The notes under the pieces: generated by a model | What the model was told of the DNA's origin: nothing | The model's database searches: none | What the model saw: only the letters and a program-made list of their open reading frames with translations | Program-made: the position numbers and the translations under genes | Shown: piece after piece, positions 1-12,500 of the stretch | Layout: each line of letters opens with the position of its first letter | Numbering within the stretch: the stretch's first letter is position 1 | Origin: Clostridiales bacterium | GTDB taxonomy: Bacteria; Bacillota; Clostridia; Christensenellales; UBA1242 | Direction: 5' to 3' | Assembly (NCBI GenBank): GCA_015055515.1 | Contig: SVIC01000004.1 | Location: 1 to 64,000 of the forward strand | DNA: 64,000 nucleotides

Positions 1-126
1 ACTATGTTCCAAATCATGTTTGCTACCGCAAACCTACGATAAATCGTAGATACATAGATTGAATAAACATCAGTTGTATGAAAATAGGCTAACGCCTGCT
101 TTCCTCCAACTTCCGATAATATATTC
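1..126 (+). repeat. Dispersed structured repeat A, copy 1 (may extend beyond the window)
   Basis: CTATGT/ACATAG encloses GTTTGC-TACC-GCAAAC and CTACGAT-AA-ATCGTAG; second domain AGTTG/CAACT encloses AGGC-TAAC-GCCT. Confidence 0.85.
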
Positions 127-157
127 TAAGTGTTATTGTCATTAAAAGGATGAAGAA

Positions 158-3100
158 ATGGAAAAAAGAAACAAAATAAAAAATTTACTATTAATCATAG
201 TTGCAATATTCATTTGTCCAATAATATTTAGTGGTTGCGACTGCAAGTTCTCTTTCTTAACCAAGGAAGATAGCCTTACCGCACCTGTAATCACAGCCGA
301 TACCGACACTAAGTCGCTACAATGGTATAATACCGGTGAGACTAATATGTATTCTATTCACCTTAATGGCGAACACGTTAATACTATCAATTCCTCATCC
401 GACCTTATAACATATGATTATTCCGAACTAATAACAGACAATGCCGAGCATCATTTCACAGTTGTTGCTAGTGCATCAGATGGTAAAATGGCCGATAGCG
501 AGCACAGCAATACTATAATCATTAATACAAAGCACGCATTTACTTCCACTAGTCTATCTAGTAGCGAACTTGATTATTCCACTTCGGGCACCAGCACTAT
601 TACCGCCAGTGGCGCCAATATATCTTGGTCAGCCGTAAATGGAGCAACGGGATATATAGTATCATACTTCACTAATGACAGTGGGCTTATAGAGGTAAAT
701 ACACCTAATACATCCTATACCCTACCATCCTCCCCTCACGAGATAGTGGCATATATTGTTAGCGCCAAATATAGCGATGGTAGTACCAAGGTTGTATCCC
801 CTAGGATTAATTATTACAACCCTGATGGTAAGCAATATGTTATTAAGATCGTGGATGGATATCTGTGGGATTACTACATTAATTCCAAAGAAGAATTGAA
901 TGCCATAGTATACTATAATTTCATATGCAGACTACAAGACTACAATATTACCTTTGACAGTAGTTATGTAAATGAAATTGTACAAGACAACAATACTGCA
1001 AAAGAGTCCGATGCTGTTATAAATGAGATAGAGGACTCTCTAGACACATTCTATGAGACATGTTATTTTGACAAAAAAGATTATTCCCCAAGGTATGCAG
1101 GATTAATTAATTCTGATAGAAATGAATACAGAGTATCTATTAATTATTTCAATGTATCACAATGCGACCTTAACCAGCCTATTAATTCATCTTACTTAAT
1201 GACTAGACTGAATACTGGACTGGCGTATTATGATACATATGATTTCGGCACATCTAGTAGATCAGAGACATATGATGACTTTGTGTCGGATGACTATATG
1301 TTGGCACAAGATGTAACCACATCAGAGCAGTTATATATGGCAGTGGAGAATAAGGTCACTCCTATATGTGCAAAAGGTAGCAGAGCAGAAGACATATATA
1401 GTAGAGCAAAAGCGGTCTTAAGAGAGATTATCTCCGATAACATGACCGATTATGAGAAAGCATTGTCCATATTCGACTGGATCACATATACCACATTATA
1501 TGATTATGGCGCAGGACATTTCGAGGACAATCATATTGTCACCAAAGACTGTTGCTACTACCTAGAAGGTGTATTTATTAAAAATGTTGCAGTATGTGAC
1601 GGATTCAGCAAGGCATATTCGCTAATGTGCAATATGGAAGGCATAGATTGCGTGCGTATCGTAGGTGATGCAAAGACCGCTGGTGGATTTGGTGGTCACG
1701 CATGGAACAAGGTAAGACTAGATGGCAGGTATTATATAGTAGACATTACATGGACAGAAATAGTTAATTCTAGTGCAGAGGTATTGTCTCACAAATATTT
1801 CTTAGTCACCGATTATACCATGATGTCATCACATATTCCATATGCTAGAAGAAATAAATTTGCAATGTACCCTACTGGCATAAATGCAGAGATTAATTAT
1901 TACACAAATATTAATTATTCGTATATATCTACTACTGGAGATAAGATAGATACCATTCAATACATCGATTCTACCGAAGATATGAAGACAGTGCTGGACA
2001 CGCCTCTTCTTAACAACGCTAGCCATATAGAATTAGCAGTAGATGTCGAGTATATCAATTCATTGAAAGAAAAACATAATGAGACCGATGCCATCACCGC
2101 TTTGCAAAAAGAATTTAAGGCAACCAAATACACCCCACAATTACTAAGTATTATGTACGATAGTAGTGGTGGATACCTAGATGTTATCAGCATATCGGAA
2201 GATAAGTCTGCGACAGTTATCATCATGGAATCTTCCCTACTAGTCAACGAAGCAAATGAGATAGAGAATATTATTCAATATTACGGCGACTATGCAACGC
2301 ATAATAGCAAAATACTTAATGCAAGCATATCCATAGGCATAGATATATCGCTACTAGAGGATAAGTATAATATCACATTAACTTCTGGTAACTTACAATT
2401 CTATCTTAACAAATTCATGTTAGATATAGATAATAGCAATATTATGTGTGAATACACACTAGATCTATTAAAAGACAAATATGGTAGACTGGTATATAGC
2501 ACTAGTCGAATAAATGACAATGTCAACGACACTATCATATACTACTACACAATGCACATAACCTCTGCCTCTATGGAGCAATTAGCCACCCCTCAACTAA
2601 GCCTTGAGGGGTCCACAATATCGTGGCAAACTATCTTAAAGGCAGATTATTATGAGATCTATATCAATGACACCAAGGTAGAGGCAGATTATACTATAAA
2701 TAGTGATACTTGCTACCTTGATCTAAGCGATGTAGTTAACAATGCAGATATATACTCTATATACATAGTGGCTTGTGCAGATGGTTATAGAGATAGTGCT
2801 AATAGCAACACTGTAGAGTATGTTATATTATCTCCTATCACTTTAACCAAGAATAATACTACTGTGGAGTGGACAGGCATAGACAATGCAGTAGAATATC
2901 AGATATATGTAAATGACATCCTCACCACTACTACACTCGACCTATCCTATGACTTGTCAGATGTGTTAAGTAATGTAGGTACATACAAGGTACATGTCGT
3001 TGCTGTATACAATAGCACATACTTCTCTACATCTAACGAATTAACATATCTAATATCTCAGTTGTCTGCACCTAATGTATCTCTGGAGAACAATATTGTA

Positions 3101-5950
3101 TCTTGGCAAAGAGTTACAAACGCTACCGCCTATGAGATATATAATAACAACGAACTTATTGCAACTATTCCCGCAGATAGTTCTAGCAGTTACAATTATG
3201 ATTTAAGCAACCTAACTACTGCTGGTACTTACAATATATCTATTAAGGCAGTATCAGATAATTACGAATTCTTATCTAGCAACACGACATCTCTGTCATA
3301 CACTAGATTATCCTGCCCAGTATTACATATCTCAGACACTACACTAACTTGGAATGCAGTGACCAATGCAACCGAATACATAATATACCTGGACGGAAGT
3401 ATTATAGACACAGTATCCGCTAATTCTGCTAGAACTATAGACATTTCAACTTATGTGACCGAGGCGAGAACATATACTATACACATTGTTGCACAGATGA
3501 TATCCAATAGTGTTGTACTTAGTTCCAGCATTAGCAACAATGTTACTTATACCACCCTTCCTACACTGCAATCACCTAATATTCAGTTTTCTTCTAAGGG
3601 TATCATATCTTGGGATAGTGTTCCTAATGTAGAATATTATACTATCCACATTGAATCACAGATTGTGAATAACTATACAGCCAATACATATGATGTTGGC
3701 AGTACTCTAAATGTAGCGGGCAACTATGATGTGTATATTACAGCACATGCTACTAATTACAATGCTAGTACTAGTAACACTGTTACTTATATAGTTCTAG
3801 CCTCTCCATCCATAACTCTTCACTACGATGTAATATCATGGCAAGAAGTAGTAGGAGCAGAAGAATATCATATATACTGCAACGATACATACATAACCAA
3901 GACATCTAATACATCATATGACTTGGCACATACAATATCCGACATCGGCACATATAGCATATATATTAAGGCTATAAATGATGGTTACGAATACAAAGAC
4001 AATACGACTAGCAATATCGTTACCTATGTACATTCTACTAAATTATCTTCTCCTGTAGTATCAAAAGTAGATTATAATCTACACACTATCACTTGGGATA
4101 GTATTAACAATGCATCCTCATACAAGATATATGTGGACGATAGTTATATAACTAGCACTACTAATAACAGTATAGATTTGTCTAGCATTATATCAGACTA
4201 TGAGTTGCACACTATCAATATTCGTGCAATATCAAATAATTCTATTTATAGTGATAGTTCATTGAGCGAAGATATACTATATGAGATATCAGGCGAGAAT
4301 ATTGAGATAGCAGGATACTTGCCTAATGGTACTCCAACCGACTTTGTAATATACGAGAATTCTCTACTTGGAGTAAATTCTACACTTAGTATATCGGGCA
4401 ATACACTTACATGGACCAGCAATAGTCTAGTAGATTATTATGTAATTATGGCAACTAACGGCAATGGCTCGTATAAGATGATAGACAGAGTAGATAAGAA
4501 CACGAATTCGGTTGTTGTATCTAACCTATCCAACTATGCCTCTGATGATATTATGGCATATACCATTATATCGGTTATAGATTTTACCGATCTATACATG
4601 GATACATTCGAACTTACTTATTACAATCCAGATAATATTCCTGGATATACAGAAGATGATAAGATCTTCGCATTCAATGGTGACTTCCATGATTATTATA
4701 TAGAATCACAAGATGAATTAAATGAATTAATCTACTACTCATTCTTGTGGCGAAAGAGCACTATTGTATTCAAGACAAATGGCATTAGTGTTAACCCTGA
4801 CACTGCACACAATTCATTTACTGAGACTTATTACTATTCGGCAAGCCCTACCTTTGACCTTACCAGTGGAAATGTGTATACCTACACCCTACCTTTCGTA
4901 GACACAGAATGCAACAGTGACTTTACTAACACTTCTTCTTCTAATAATAACCACACTAATGGCACCGATCAGAAAACATACGCCGACACATACGATTTCG
5001 ATAAATTGGGCAGAAGAGATAACACATATAATGACTTCGTGTCCGATGAGAAGGTCGTAAGAATTCCTGCCACTACATCGGAGGAACTACTACATATTAT
5101 TGAGAGCGGCTATACCCCTATTTGCACAACCGCATCTAGAGCAGAGACTATATACAACAAGGCAAAAGACGTCTTAAGAGAGATTATCTCCGATAGCATG
5201 ACCGATTATGAGAAGGCATTATCCATATTCGATTGGATCACTTGCAACACAATATATGACTATACTGCACTGGATATTCCTAATAATATATGCAATATGT
5301 CCTGCCCATCATTCTACCTAGAGGGAGTGTTCATTCACGGCCTTGCCGTGTGCGATGGATTTAGCAAGGCATTCTCTCTAATGTGCAATATGGAAGGCAT
5401 AGATTGCATTAAGATATCCGGCGATGCAGGAACTAACGGCAATCGAGGCGGACACGCATGGAACAAGGTACGTATAGATAGCAATTGGTATGTAGTAGAC
5501 ATTACATGGACAGACCTTCTAGTAAATAGCTCATATGAGACATTATCCCACAAATACTTCATGGTTACCGACTCTATGATTGCTAGCACGCACTACCCTT
5601 GCGATAGATTTAAGATATCTAATTTGGCAACACCAGCCACTCCTTATAGTCACTACAATAATACCTTGATCAAAAATGAGAACCATGCTATAGAGAGTGA
5701 CAGCGACCTATATAATACAATAGATGAGATTGCAAAGAAGAAGATTACATATATCGACCTAATGTTCCTTGATAGTTATCTTGGCACAAACGATATAGGT
5801 ACACTTATTATCAATGCTCTTAATACATATAATTCTAACAACCAATCTTATGTATTTGCAGGCGCTTCTCGGATCGCATATACAACTAATTATACATACG
5901 CATCTGGCAAGACTGGAATAGGTGTCATTGTGATTTTTGAATATGCTTAA
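158..5950 (+). CDS. Large lipoprotein with two transglutaminase-like domains and multiple fibronectin-III-like repeats
   Basis: N-terminal signal with lipobox-like FSGC. Two copies of ...AVCDGFSKA(Y/F)SLMCNMEGIDC...GGHAWNKV...VVDITW (Cys/His/Asp triad). Repeated 'W..v..A..Y.IY.ND' modules typical of FN3-like domains. Confidence 0.8.
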   Translation: MEKRNKIKNLLLIIVAIFICPIIFSGCDCKFSFLTKEDSLTAPVITADTDTKSLQWYNTGETNMYSIHLNGEHVNTINSSSDLITYDYSELITDNAEHHFTVVASASDGKMADSEHSNTIIINTKHAFTSTSLSSSELDYSTSGTSTITASGANISWSAVNGATGYIVSYFTNDSGLIEVNTPNTSYTLPSSPHEIVAYIVSAKYSDGSTKVVSPRINYYNPDGKQYVIKIVDGYLWDYYINSKEELNAIVYYNFICRLQDYNITFDSSYVNEIVQDNNTAKESDAVINEIEDSLDTFYETCYFDKKDYSPRYAGLINSDRNEYRVSINYFNVSQCDLNQPINSSYLMTRLNTGLAYYDTYDFGTSSRSETYDDFVSDDYMLAQDVTTSEQLYMAVENKVTPICAKGSRAEDIYSRAKAVLREIISDNMTDYEKALSIFDWITYTTLYDYGAGHFEDNHIVTKDCCYYLEGVFIKNVAVCDGFSKAYSLMCNMEGIDCVRIVGDAKTAGGFGGHAWNKVRLDGRYYIVDITWTEIVNSSAEVLSHKYFLVTDYTMMSSHIPYARRNKFAMYPTGINAEINYYTNINYSYISTTGDKIDTIQYIDSTEDMKTVLDTPLLNNASHIELAVDVEYINSLKEKHNETDAITALQKEFKATKYTPQLLSIMYDSSGGYLDVISISEDKSATVIIMESSLLVNEANEIENIIQYYGDYATHNSKILNASISIGIDISLLEDKYNITLTSGNLQFYLNKFMLDIDNSNIMCEYTLDLLKDKYGRLVYSTSRINDNVNDTIIYYYTMHITSASMEQLATPQLSLEGSTISWQTILKADYYEIYINDTKVEADYTINSDTCYLDLSDVVNNADIYSIYIVACADGYRDSANSNTVEYVILSPITLTKNNTTVEWTGIDNAVEYQIYVNDILTTTTLDLSYDLSDVLSNVGTYKVHVVAVYNSTYFSTSNELTYLISQLSAPNVSLENNIVSWQRVTNATAYEIYNNNELIATIPADSSSSYNYDLSNLTTAGTYNISIKAVSDNYEFLSSNTTSLSYTRLSCPVLHISDTTLTWNAVTNATEYIIYLDGSIIDTVSANSARTIDISTYVTEARTYTIHIVAQMISNSVVLSSSISNNVTYTTLPTLQSPNIQFSSKGIISWDSVPNVEYYTIHIESQIVNNYTANTYDVGSTLNVAGNYDVYITAHATNYNASTSNTVTYIVLASPSITLHYDVISWQEVVGAEEYHIYCNDTYITKTSNTSYDLAHTISDIGTYSIYIKAINDGYEYKDNTTSNIVTYVHSTKLSSPVVSKVDYNLHTITWDSINNASSYKIYVDDSYITSTTNNSIDLSSIISDYELHTINIRAISNNSIYSDSSLSEDILYEISGENIEIAGYLPNGTPTDFVIYENSLLGVNSTLSISGNTLTWTSNSLVDYYVIMATNGNGSYKMIDRVDKNTNSVVVSNLSNYASDDIMAYTIISVIDFTDLYMDTFELTYYNPDNIPGYTEDDKIFAFNGDFHDYYIESQDELNELIYYSFLWRKSTIVFKTNGISVNPDTAHNSFTETYYYSASPTFDLTSGNVYTYTLPFVDTECNSDFTNTSSSNNNHTNGTDQKTYADTYDFDKLGRRDNTYNDFVSDEKVVRIPATTSEELLHIIESGYTPICTTASRAETIYNKAKDVLREIISDSMTDYEKALSIFDWITCNTIYDYTALDIPNNICNMSCPSFYLEGVFIHGLAVCDGFSKAFSLMCNMEGIDCIKISGDAGTNGNRGGHAWNKVRIDSNWYVVDITWTDLLVNSSYETLSHKYFMVTDSMIASTHYPCDRFKISNLATPATPYSHYNNTLIKNENHAIESDSDLYNTIDEIAKKKITYIDLMFLDSYLGTNDIGTLIINALNTYNSNNQSYVFAGASRIAYTTNYTYASGKTGIGVIVIFEYA

Positions 5951-6066
5951 AATAAGCCTTTTGGCACATTCGGACAAAACTTACGATAATAAAAAATAAA
6001 AAGTATCCAAATTATTAATTCGGATACTTTTTTATTCATTATGGATATATTATCATAGTTCTATAA

Positions 6067-9000
6067 TCATTTAATCTCTATCAGTTCATTCATCTTGAAT
6101 GAATATAGATACTTCGCCTTGACTTCTTTGCCATAACACATCTTGTACGCCTTGGCATACAGATCTAGTTGTGTAGTATATGTGTCTATCATATACTGCC
6201 TGTCCCTTGTTCTATTAGTCTTGAAGTCTATTATTATGGCTTCATCTTTACCCTCTATTACCAGATCTAGCACACCTTGTACCAATACATCTTCATTGCA
6301 CTTGCTACCATCTATTAATTGACTATGAGGTGCCATTGCCAAGAAATTAGTTTCTTTTCGTAATATTTCGCCATTTTTCGACATTTCTTCCACCATACGC
6401 TTTGCATTTGATATTTCTTCAATATTTATCATAGGCAGGTATATTGCGTTGATTTTGCCTTGCAATACCATATTATCTACTAGTTTCTTTATTTCTATAT
6501 CCTTATGATATTCTATCTCTTGCATTATGGCGTGATATGCAGTACCCACCTCCATAGCATCGCTTGATGTCACACTCTCTGATATGTGCAATTTACGGAA
6601 ATTATCTACCGCATTTGCATAATCCACCTCTCTGTCCTTAAGTATTCCTGTAACAGAGTTTTTGAAAGATATGTCACTATAATCTTCACTCACCATACCA
6701 TAGTACTTAGTTAACGCCTTTACAATCTCTGGCTTTGATACATCTAGTACCACTTGACCATTACTATATACACTATTCACATCTGGCAGATTTATATCAC
6801 ATATCACTTTTGCATTATTTGCTGTTGTTATCTCAAAATTATCTTTCTTATTCGCAAAGTATGCATAATCAGCATCGCTAATACCTAGTGCAAATAGGTC
6901 AAATCCCGACTGACACATATCTATATTCTTAGGCCTAGCACGATCCAAATCCACTACACCTGTGATATACAACTCCTTCTTTGGCCTAGTCAGTGCTACA
7001 TACATCAGCCTTATAGCCTCTTCGAATTCTTCCTTTCTATTCTTAAGTGCTATGGCAGTAGCATTCACATTATCTATTCTCTCATACACGCTATCATCTA
7101 CGCCACTCACAGCTATTCCGAACTCTCTACTAATCTTAATATCATGTGAATTATTCTTCTGCAGTTTTTCACCGAATCCGCCTATTATCACCACAGGATA
7201 ATCCAGTCCCTTTGATGCGTGCATAGTCATCAATGTAACACTATCAGCACCCGATGTAATAACCATCTCCGAATCCTTGCCCTTGATTACCTCTATGTAA
7301 TCTAGAAGTCTTGCGATATTACCCTCATACACTTCTGCACTGATTATATTTAAGAACTCCTTGATATAACACTCTTTCTCTATACCATCGGGCATGCTCT
7401 TGAAATATGTGAATATATTATGTTCTTCCATCAGTGCTTTTATAGTGTCGCATATACTATTATTTAATAATTGTAGCCTTAACTCTTTTAAGATATTTCT
7501 TAGTTTTGCCACCTTGTCCGATTTACCCATAGCCTCTGCCGATAGACACGCCTCATAATAAGTCTTAGCATCTTTTGCATTCAGCCTTATATCCACCAAT
7601 TCATCATCGCTTGCATTTATGAACGGACTCTTTAATAGCGTAGTAAATGCTACATCATCCCGCTCATTATATATACATTTTAAGAGCGAATGCAATATCT
7701 TTACTTCTGCACTTTCGAATATCTTTGCCTTCACCGTAACACTTACAGGAATATTATATTTTTTCAATGTCAACCACACATTTCTTGCTAACACTTGCTT
7801 ATCCCTTAAGAGTATAGCAATATCAGAGAATTTGTAACCCTTCTCTATTATCTCAGATACTTTTCTTGCAATCAATTCGCCTTCGTACTCATGCTTCTTT
7901 ATCTCTTCTTCATCATCATCTCTGTCGTCATTGGCATCGTTTATTGCATTCTTATCTATTATAGACACATACACCGTACTACTATCTACAACACCTTTAC
8001 CCGATATTAACCTTGCCTCGTTTCTATAATCTATACCCACACAATCCTTGGTTATAGCATTGTCAAATATTGTGTTCACGAAATCCAGTATATTCTTATC
8101 GCTTCTAAAGTTTTTGTTAAAAAGTATTAACTTTTTGTCAACATCTCCAGACTTGTAGTCATAATATTTCTCTATAAATATCTCCGGACTGCTCTGCCTG
8201 AACCTATATATACTCTGCTTTACATCGCCTATCATATATAGATTATTGCTACCCGCAATCCCGCATACTATCTTATCCTGCATAGGATTGACATCTTGAT
8301 ACTCATCGACAAATATATATGAATACTCCGATTTCAACTCCGCCACCACACTATCATTTTGTAGTAACATACAAGCATAATATTCCAGATCATTGAAGTC
8401 CAGCAAATTCTTCTCTGACTTAATCCTAGCATACTCAGCCTTTAATAACTTAGTTAGATTATACACTCCTTCCGCATTTGCCTTATTAACCTCGTTATCC
8501 TCTCTGAACGTTTCTTTTCCAAATGGTTTTACGACGCCCTCTATCATAGACTTGGCAATTTTGAATACATCATTTACTTCTTCTAATCTGTCATGCAGTG
8601 CCACCAGCGACATATCTTTATCTGTCCTCACCGTAGGCTTATTAGGCAACTTCTCTACATCCACCACTCTTGCAATCTCATTAACTTTGTTGCTATTCAT
8701 TATTTTGTCGCAGTAGTCCATTCTTGCCACAGCGTATGCCATTACCTTATCCATTCCACACACACTAGCCATATCGTATAGCCTAGCCACTTCTTTTCTT
8801 TGCTTTGATATTATATTCTTGACATATGCCATAATATAATTATGTACAGGATTATCGTCTAGGGCATAACATTTCTCTATTGCAGTTTCCGCCCATTTAT
8901 CAGAATCTATCCTACACACCAGATAGTCGTATAACGAGAATACAGCATTTCTTAACTTCTCATCCGTTCTAGCACTACTGAAGTTCTCATACAGTCTATA

Positions 9001-9501
9001 GAATTTCTCATCTTTCTTGTCTGACAATTTTTCAAAAACATTAGACATCGCCAAATTCATGAGATACCCTTTCGACTTCTCATTAGATAGTATAGAATAA
9101 TTAGGATCAATATCTAAGACATAGAAATACTTTTTGATAATTTTATTACAGAACGAGTGAATAGTACCTATATCCGCATTATTAAGTAGATCTATCTGCC
9201 TTGTTATGTGCGATATATCTTCATCGGCAGTGGCGATCTTAAGTGCATCAACTAGCCCTTGATACAGATCATGCTTCATCTTACTAGCTGCAGCAGTGGT
9301 ATATGTCACCACCAATAGACTAGTTATATCAACCTTCTTTATAAGTAGTAGATACAACAATTTTCTTATCATTGTAGTTGTCTTACCTGTTCCAGCACTA
9401 GCAGACACCAGTATAGAATGATCGAAATCATCTACGAACTGCCTTTGTTCATCGGTCAGATATTTGTATATTAGTTCATTATACATTATCCACCTCCTCA
9501 T
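6067..9501 (-). CDS. addA: ATP-dependent helicase/nuclease subunit A (AddA)
   Basis: UvrD-type Walker A 'SASAGTGKTTTMIRKLL', 'FVDEYQDVNPMQ', 'GDVKQSIYRFRQSSPEIF', C-terminal nuclease 'IIDFKTNR'; adjacent to addB. Confidence 0.93.
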   Translation of the reverse strand: MRRWIMYNELIYKYLTDEQRQFVDDFDHSILVSASAGTGKTTTMIRKLLYLLLIKKVDITSLLVVTYTTAAASKMKHDLYQGLVDALKIATADEDISHITRQIDLLNNADIGTIHSFCNKIIKKYFYVLDIDPNYSILSNEKSKGYLMNLAMSNVFEKLSDKKDEKFYRLYENFSSARTDEKLRNAVFSLYDYLVCRIDSDKWAETAIEKCYALDDNPVHNYIMAYVKNIISKQRKEVARLYDMASVCGMDKVMAYAVARMDYCDKIMNSNKVNEIARVVDVEKLPNKPTVRTDKDMSLVALHDRLEEVNDVFKIAKSMIEGVVKPFGKETFREDNEVNKANAEGVYNLTKLLKAEYARIKSEKNLLDFNDLEYYACMLLQNDSVVAELKSEYSYIFVDEYQDVNPMQDKIVCGIAGSNNLYMIGDVKQSIYRFRQSSPEIFIEKYYDYKSGDVDKKLILFNKNFRSDKNILDFVNTIFDNAITKDCVGIDYRNEARLISGKGVVDSSTVYVSIIDKNAINDANDDRDDDEEEIKKHEYEGELIARKVSEIIEKGYKFSDIAILLRDKQVLARNVWLTLKKYNIPVSVTVKAKIFESAEVKILHSLLKCIYNERDDVAFTTLLKSPFINASDDELVDIRLNAKDAKTYYEACLSAEAMGKSDKVAKLRNILKELRLQLLNNSICDTIKALMEEHNIFTYFKSMPDGIEKECYIKEFLNIISAEVYEGNIARLLDYIEVIKGKDSEMVITSGADSVTLMTMHASKGLDYPVVIIGGFGEKLQKNNSHDIKISREFGIAVSGVDDSVYERIDNVNATAIALKNRKEEFEEAIRLMYVALTRPKKELYITGVVDLDRARPKNIDMCQSGFDLFALGISDADYAYFANKKDNFEITTANNAKVICDINLPDVNSVYSNGQVVLDVSKPEIVKALTKYYGMVSEDYSDISFKNSVTGILKDREVDYANAVDNFRKLHISESVTSSDAMEVGTAYHAIMQEIEYHKDIEIKKLVDNMVLQGKINAIYLPMINIEEISNAKRMVEEMSKNGEILRKETNFLAMAPHSQLIDGSKCNEDVLVQGVLDLVIEGKDEAIIIDFKTNRTRDRQYMIDTYTTQLDLYAKAYKMCYGKEVKAKYLYSFKMNELIEIK

Positions 9502-12500
9502 CTATTGTGCCTAAGACTTCACGCAAGTTATTTACCTTAGTTACCCTTCTATACTTATTACCATACTTGATATTGAAGTTGCATATACCGCCATACTCGC
9601 AATATTTGCAAGCAGATGTGTTATCAATACTTAACGGCATTATATCTATACAACCATCCTCTATCCTTCTTGCATCTTCCTCTAATCTCGACATAAGGTA
9701 CTTAATACCCTCTTCCATGTCTCTATTTGATAACGCCAGATTGTTAATAGCATTGCACTTAGAAAAACCTCCTTCCTTCTTTCTTGATAACCTTAGAGTT
9801 TTACCAATTGATGGAAATTCACGCAATGCATTATCTATATTGCCAATAATATCTATGTTTTTGTCAAAAAATCCTTGATATCTATATTTTACTGTTTTTT
9901 CTAATTTATTATCTATCGGCAAATAGAACGCACCCACTGGCCTCATACCAGATGCATTCTTATATAGCATCATATAGCAAAATAACTGTATCTTCTTGCC
10001 CGCAACAAACTCTGTAAAATTGCTAAAACTAGAATTACCTGTCTTGTAGTCTATAATATAGAATGTATTATCCGCTCTATTAATATCTATCCTGTCTACC
10101 TTACCTATAATATTCACTTTCTTGCCTGATGGCAATACAAAACTCACCTTACCATTCTTCTCATTCAGAGAATATTCGGTGTGATATGGCTCATAGTCAC
10201 TATTTGCCATTTGCTCCACAATAGCATAGGTTATACGCACAATTTCCTCATATAGACCCATAATAGTAGTCGCATTAATAGAACTGGCTTGAAACCTTGC
10301 ATACTTATCACTATCTAGTACTTTTCTCAGATTATCGATTGCAAATTCCTTTAGATTAGAGATAAACTCATCATCATCCTTATAATTATATAGATCATAT
10401 ATCACAAGCCTCATATAATCATGTATTATATTACCTATATCATTAGTAGACACTCTCGCTATTTCTTTTTGCTTTAATTTAAGACCATAATTTAGAAAAT
10501 GTGCATATGGGCAATTTGCAAACTTCTCGAATTGGCTAGGACTAACATCTGATGATGTGAAATATAGTTTTGCACCCTTAGATATTCTGCACGACTTATT
10601 CGTATAATTAGCATTGCCCACCACATCTACACACTTATCAGGCAAGGCATGATACACACTAGAGACATTTTGCCTATACGCCTTGATATCATTATACAAG
10701 TTCCATTCCTTTACATAATCGCACACATTTGCCATTGCCAACTTAGTGGTTATATTGTCTGTGATTATTTTATCTGCAACTTGACTGCTATCTTCTACTA
10801 TTATACTCTCGCTTGCATCCAATACAGGATTTGCTACTATAACTTTTGCTAGTTCATCATATATCATAGTAGGATATAATTCTTCTCCCTTAGCATTGAC
10901 ACATACATAAGAAAATACAATAGCCTCTTGTGCTTTCTGTACCATCTCATATAACTTGTATTTCTTTCTCTTGTTAATCATATTGATGGTAGGTGCAATC
11001 TTGTTAACAACATTAACCTTCTCCATCTCTCTATCAGATAATAGCGCCGTCTCCATACTGTATTTAGGCAAAGCATCATCGTTAGCACCTATATAGTACA
11101 TTCGCTTAACCTCGGTCAGATAACTTGCCTCGAAGTCAGATATGACTAGGCTGGCAACCTTGATAGGTGGCAATGTCAGTGTAATATCTTCGACAAAGGT
11201 CTTGAATATTTCATAGAAGTACCTAGGCTCAAACTCTTCCGTTTTGAAAACCATTGACATTTCATTCCATGTTTTTGACAATTTGTTATATGTTTGCGTC
11301 AATTTCTTTGCACTGACTACATCTCCACCCTCTACATACCTTGCATACATCATTTCATAATACTCTTTGTATCTGATATCTTCCAAGACAGCATCTAGTC
11401 TAGTATGATAATCCTCTATCGTACCTGCCTTTATATCTAGACTTCTTATAATATTATTTATTATAGATATTGCGCTCTTTAATTCATCATCGGCATTTAT
11501 CTTGTCGGGGATAGTATATAGATACTTGCCCTTAGCATCTACTCTAGCAATATAGTCTTTGTATGCAGATATCTGGGATATAGTCATCTGACACACCCCA
11601 CTATCCACCAACTGCAATACATTATATTTCGTTATACCTGTACAAGCAATCTCCAGTAGCAATAGAACAATCTTGCACAGTACATTATCGCTTATGGACT
11701 CCGACTGATCGAAGTAATATGGTATATCTAGCCTTTGTAACATACTAGTTAATTCTTCCTTGTAAGAATCGATATTAGATACCACCAGTGCAATATCCGA
11801 TATAGCACACCCTCCATCCAATACAGTCCTCTTAATCTCTGTTAGAACTTGCCTCAATTCATCTCTGACATTGTTCGCCTTAATAAGTTGTAAGGATATA
11901 TGTTTAAGCTTGTCTACTGCACTTTTACCATACAATGATTTAGAGACAATACCCCTTTCTAAGTCATCATTCTCTACATTTACCTTGGTATATCTTATAC
12001 CCTCTATGTCGAATATATTTACAAGGCTATAATATATATCGTTGGTATATATATTTGCATTTGTTACACCAGCACACGCCTTAGAATAAGTGGTACATAT
12101 ATTTACCCCCTTGGCATATTTTGCCAGTTTTCCTACAATCCTCGCAATTGCAGGAGTTATATCTTCGAAGTCCATTATGTATATGGTGGTCTTGGCATAA
12201 TCACCTTTTGTTAGACTCTGGCAGAACAGATCTAGTTGATTAAAACTATCGGTATAATCTTCGCCCAGATACTCCTCATACTTCTTATACACCAATTGAA
12301 TATCATGCAACTTATAATCTAACAATCCTTGGTTGCTTGTTATATAGAAGTCATCTTCCGTTACCTTACAACTCTTATATAAGCAAATTGTTTCGAATAT
12401 CTTCTCGCAGAAACCCTCTTTTGTAACACTACTACCAAATACTTTTAGTTCACTCTTATGCTCTAATAATATCTTCTTGATAAGTGCTACACTGGCATGC

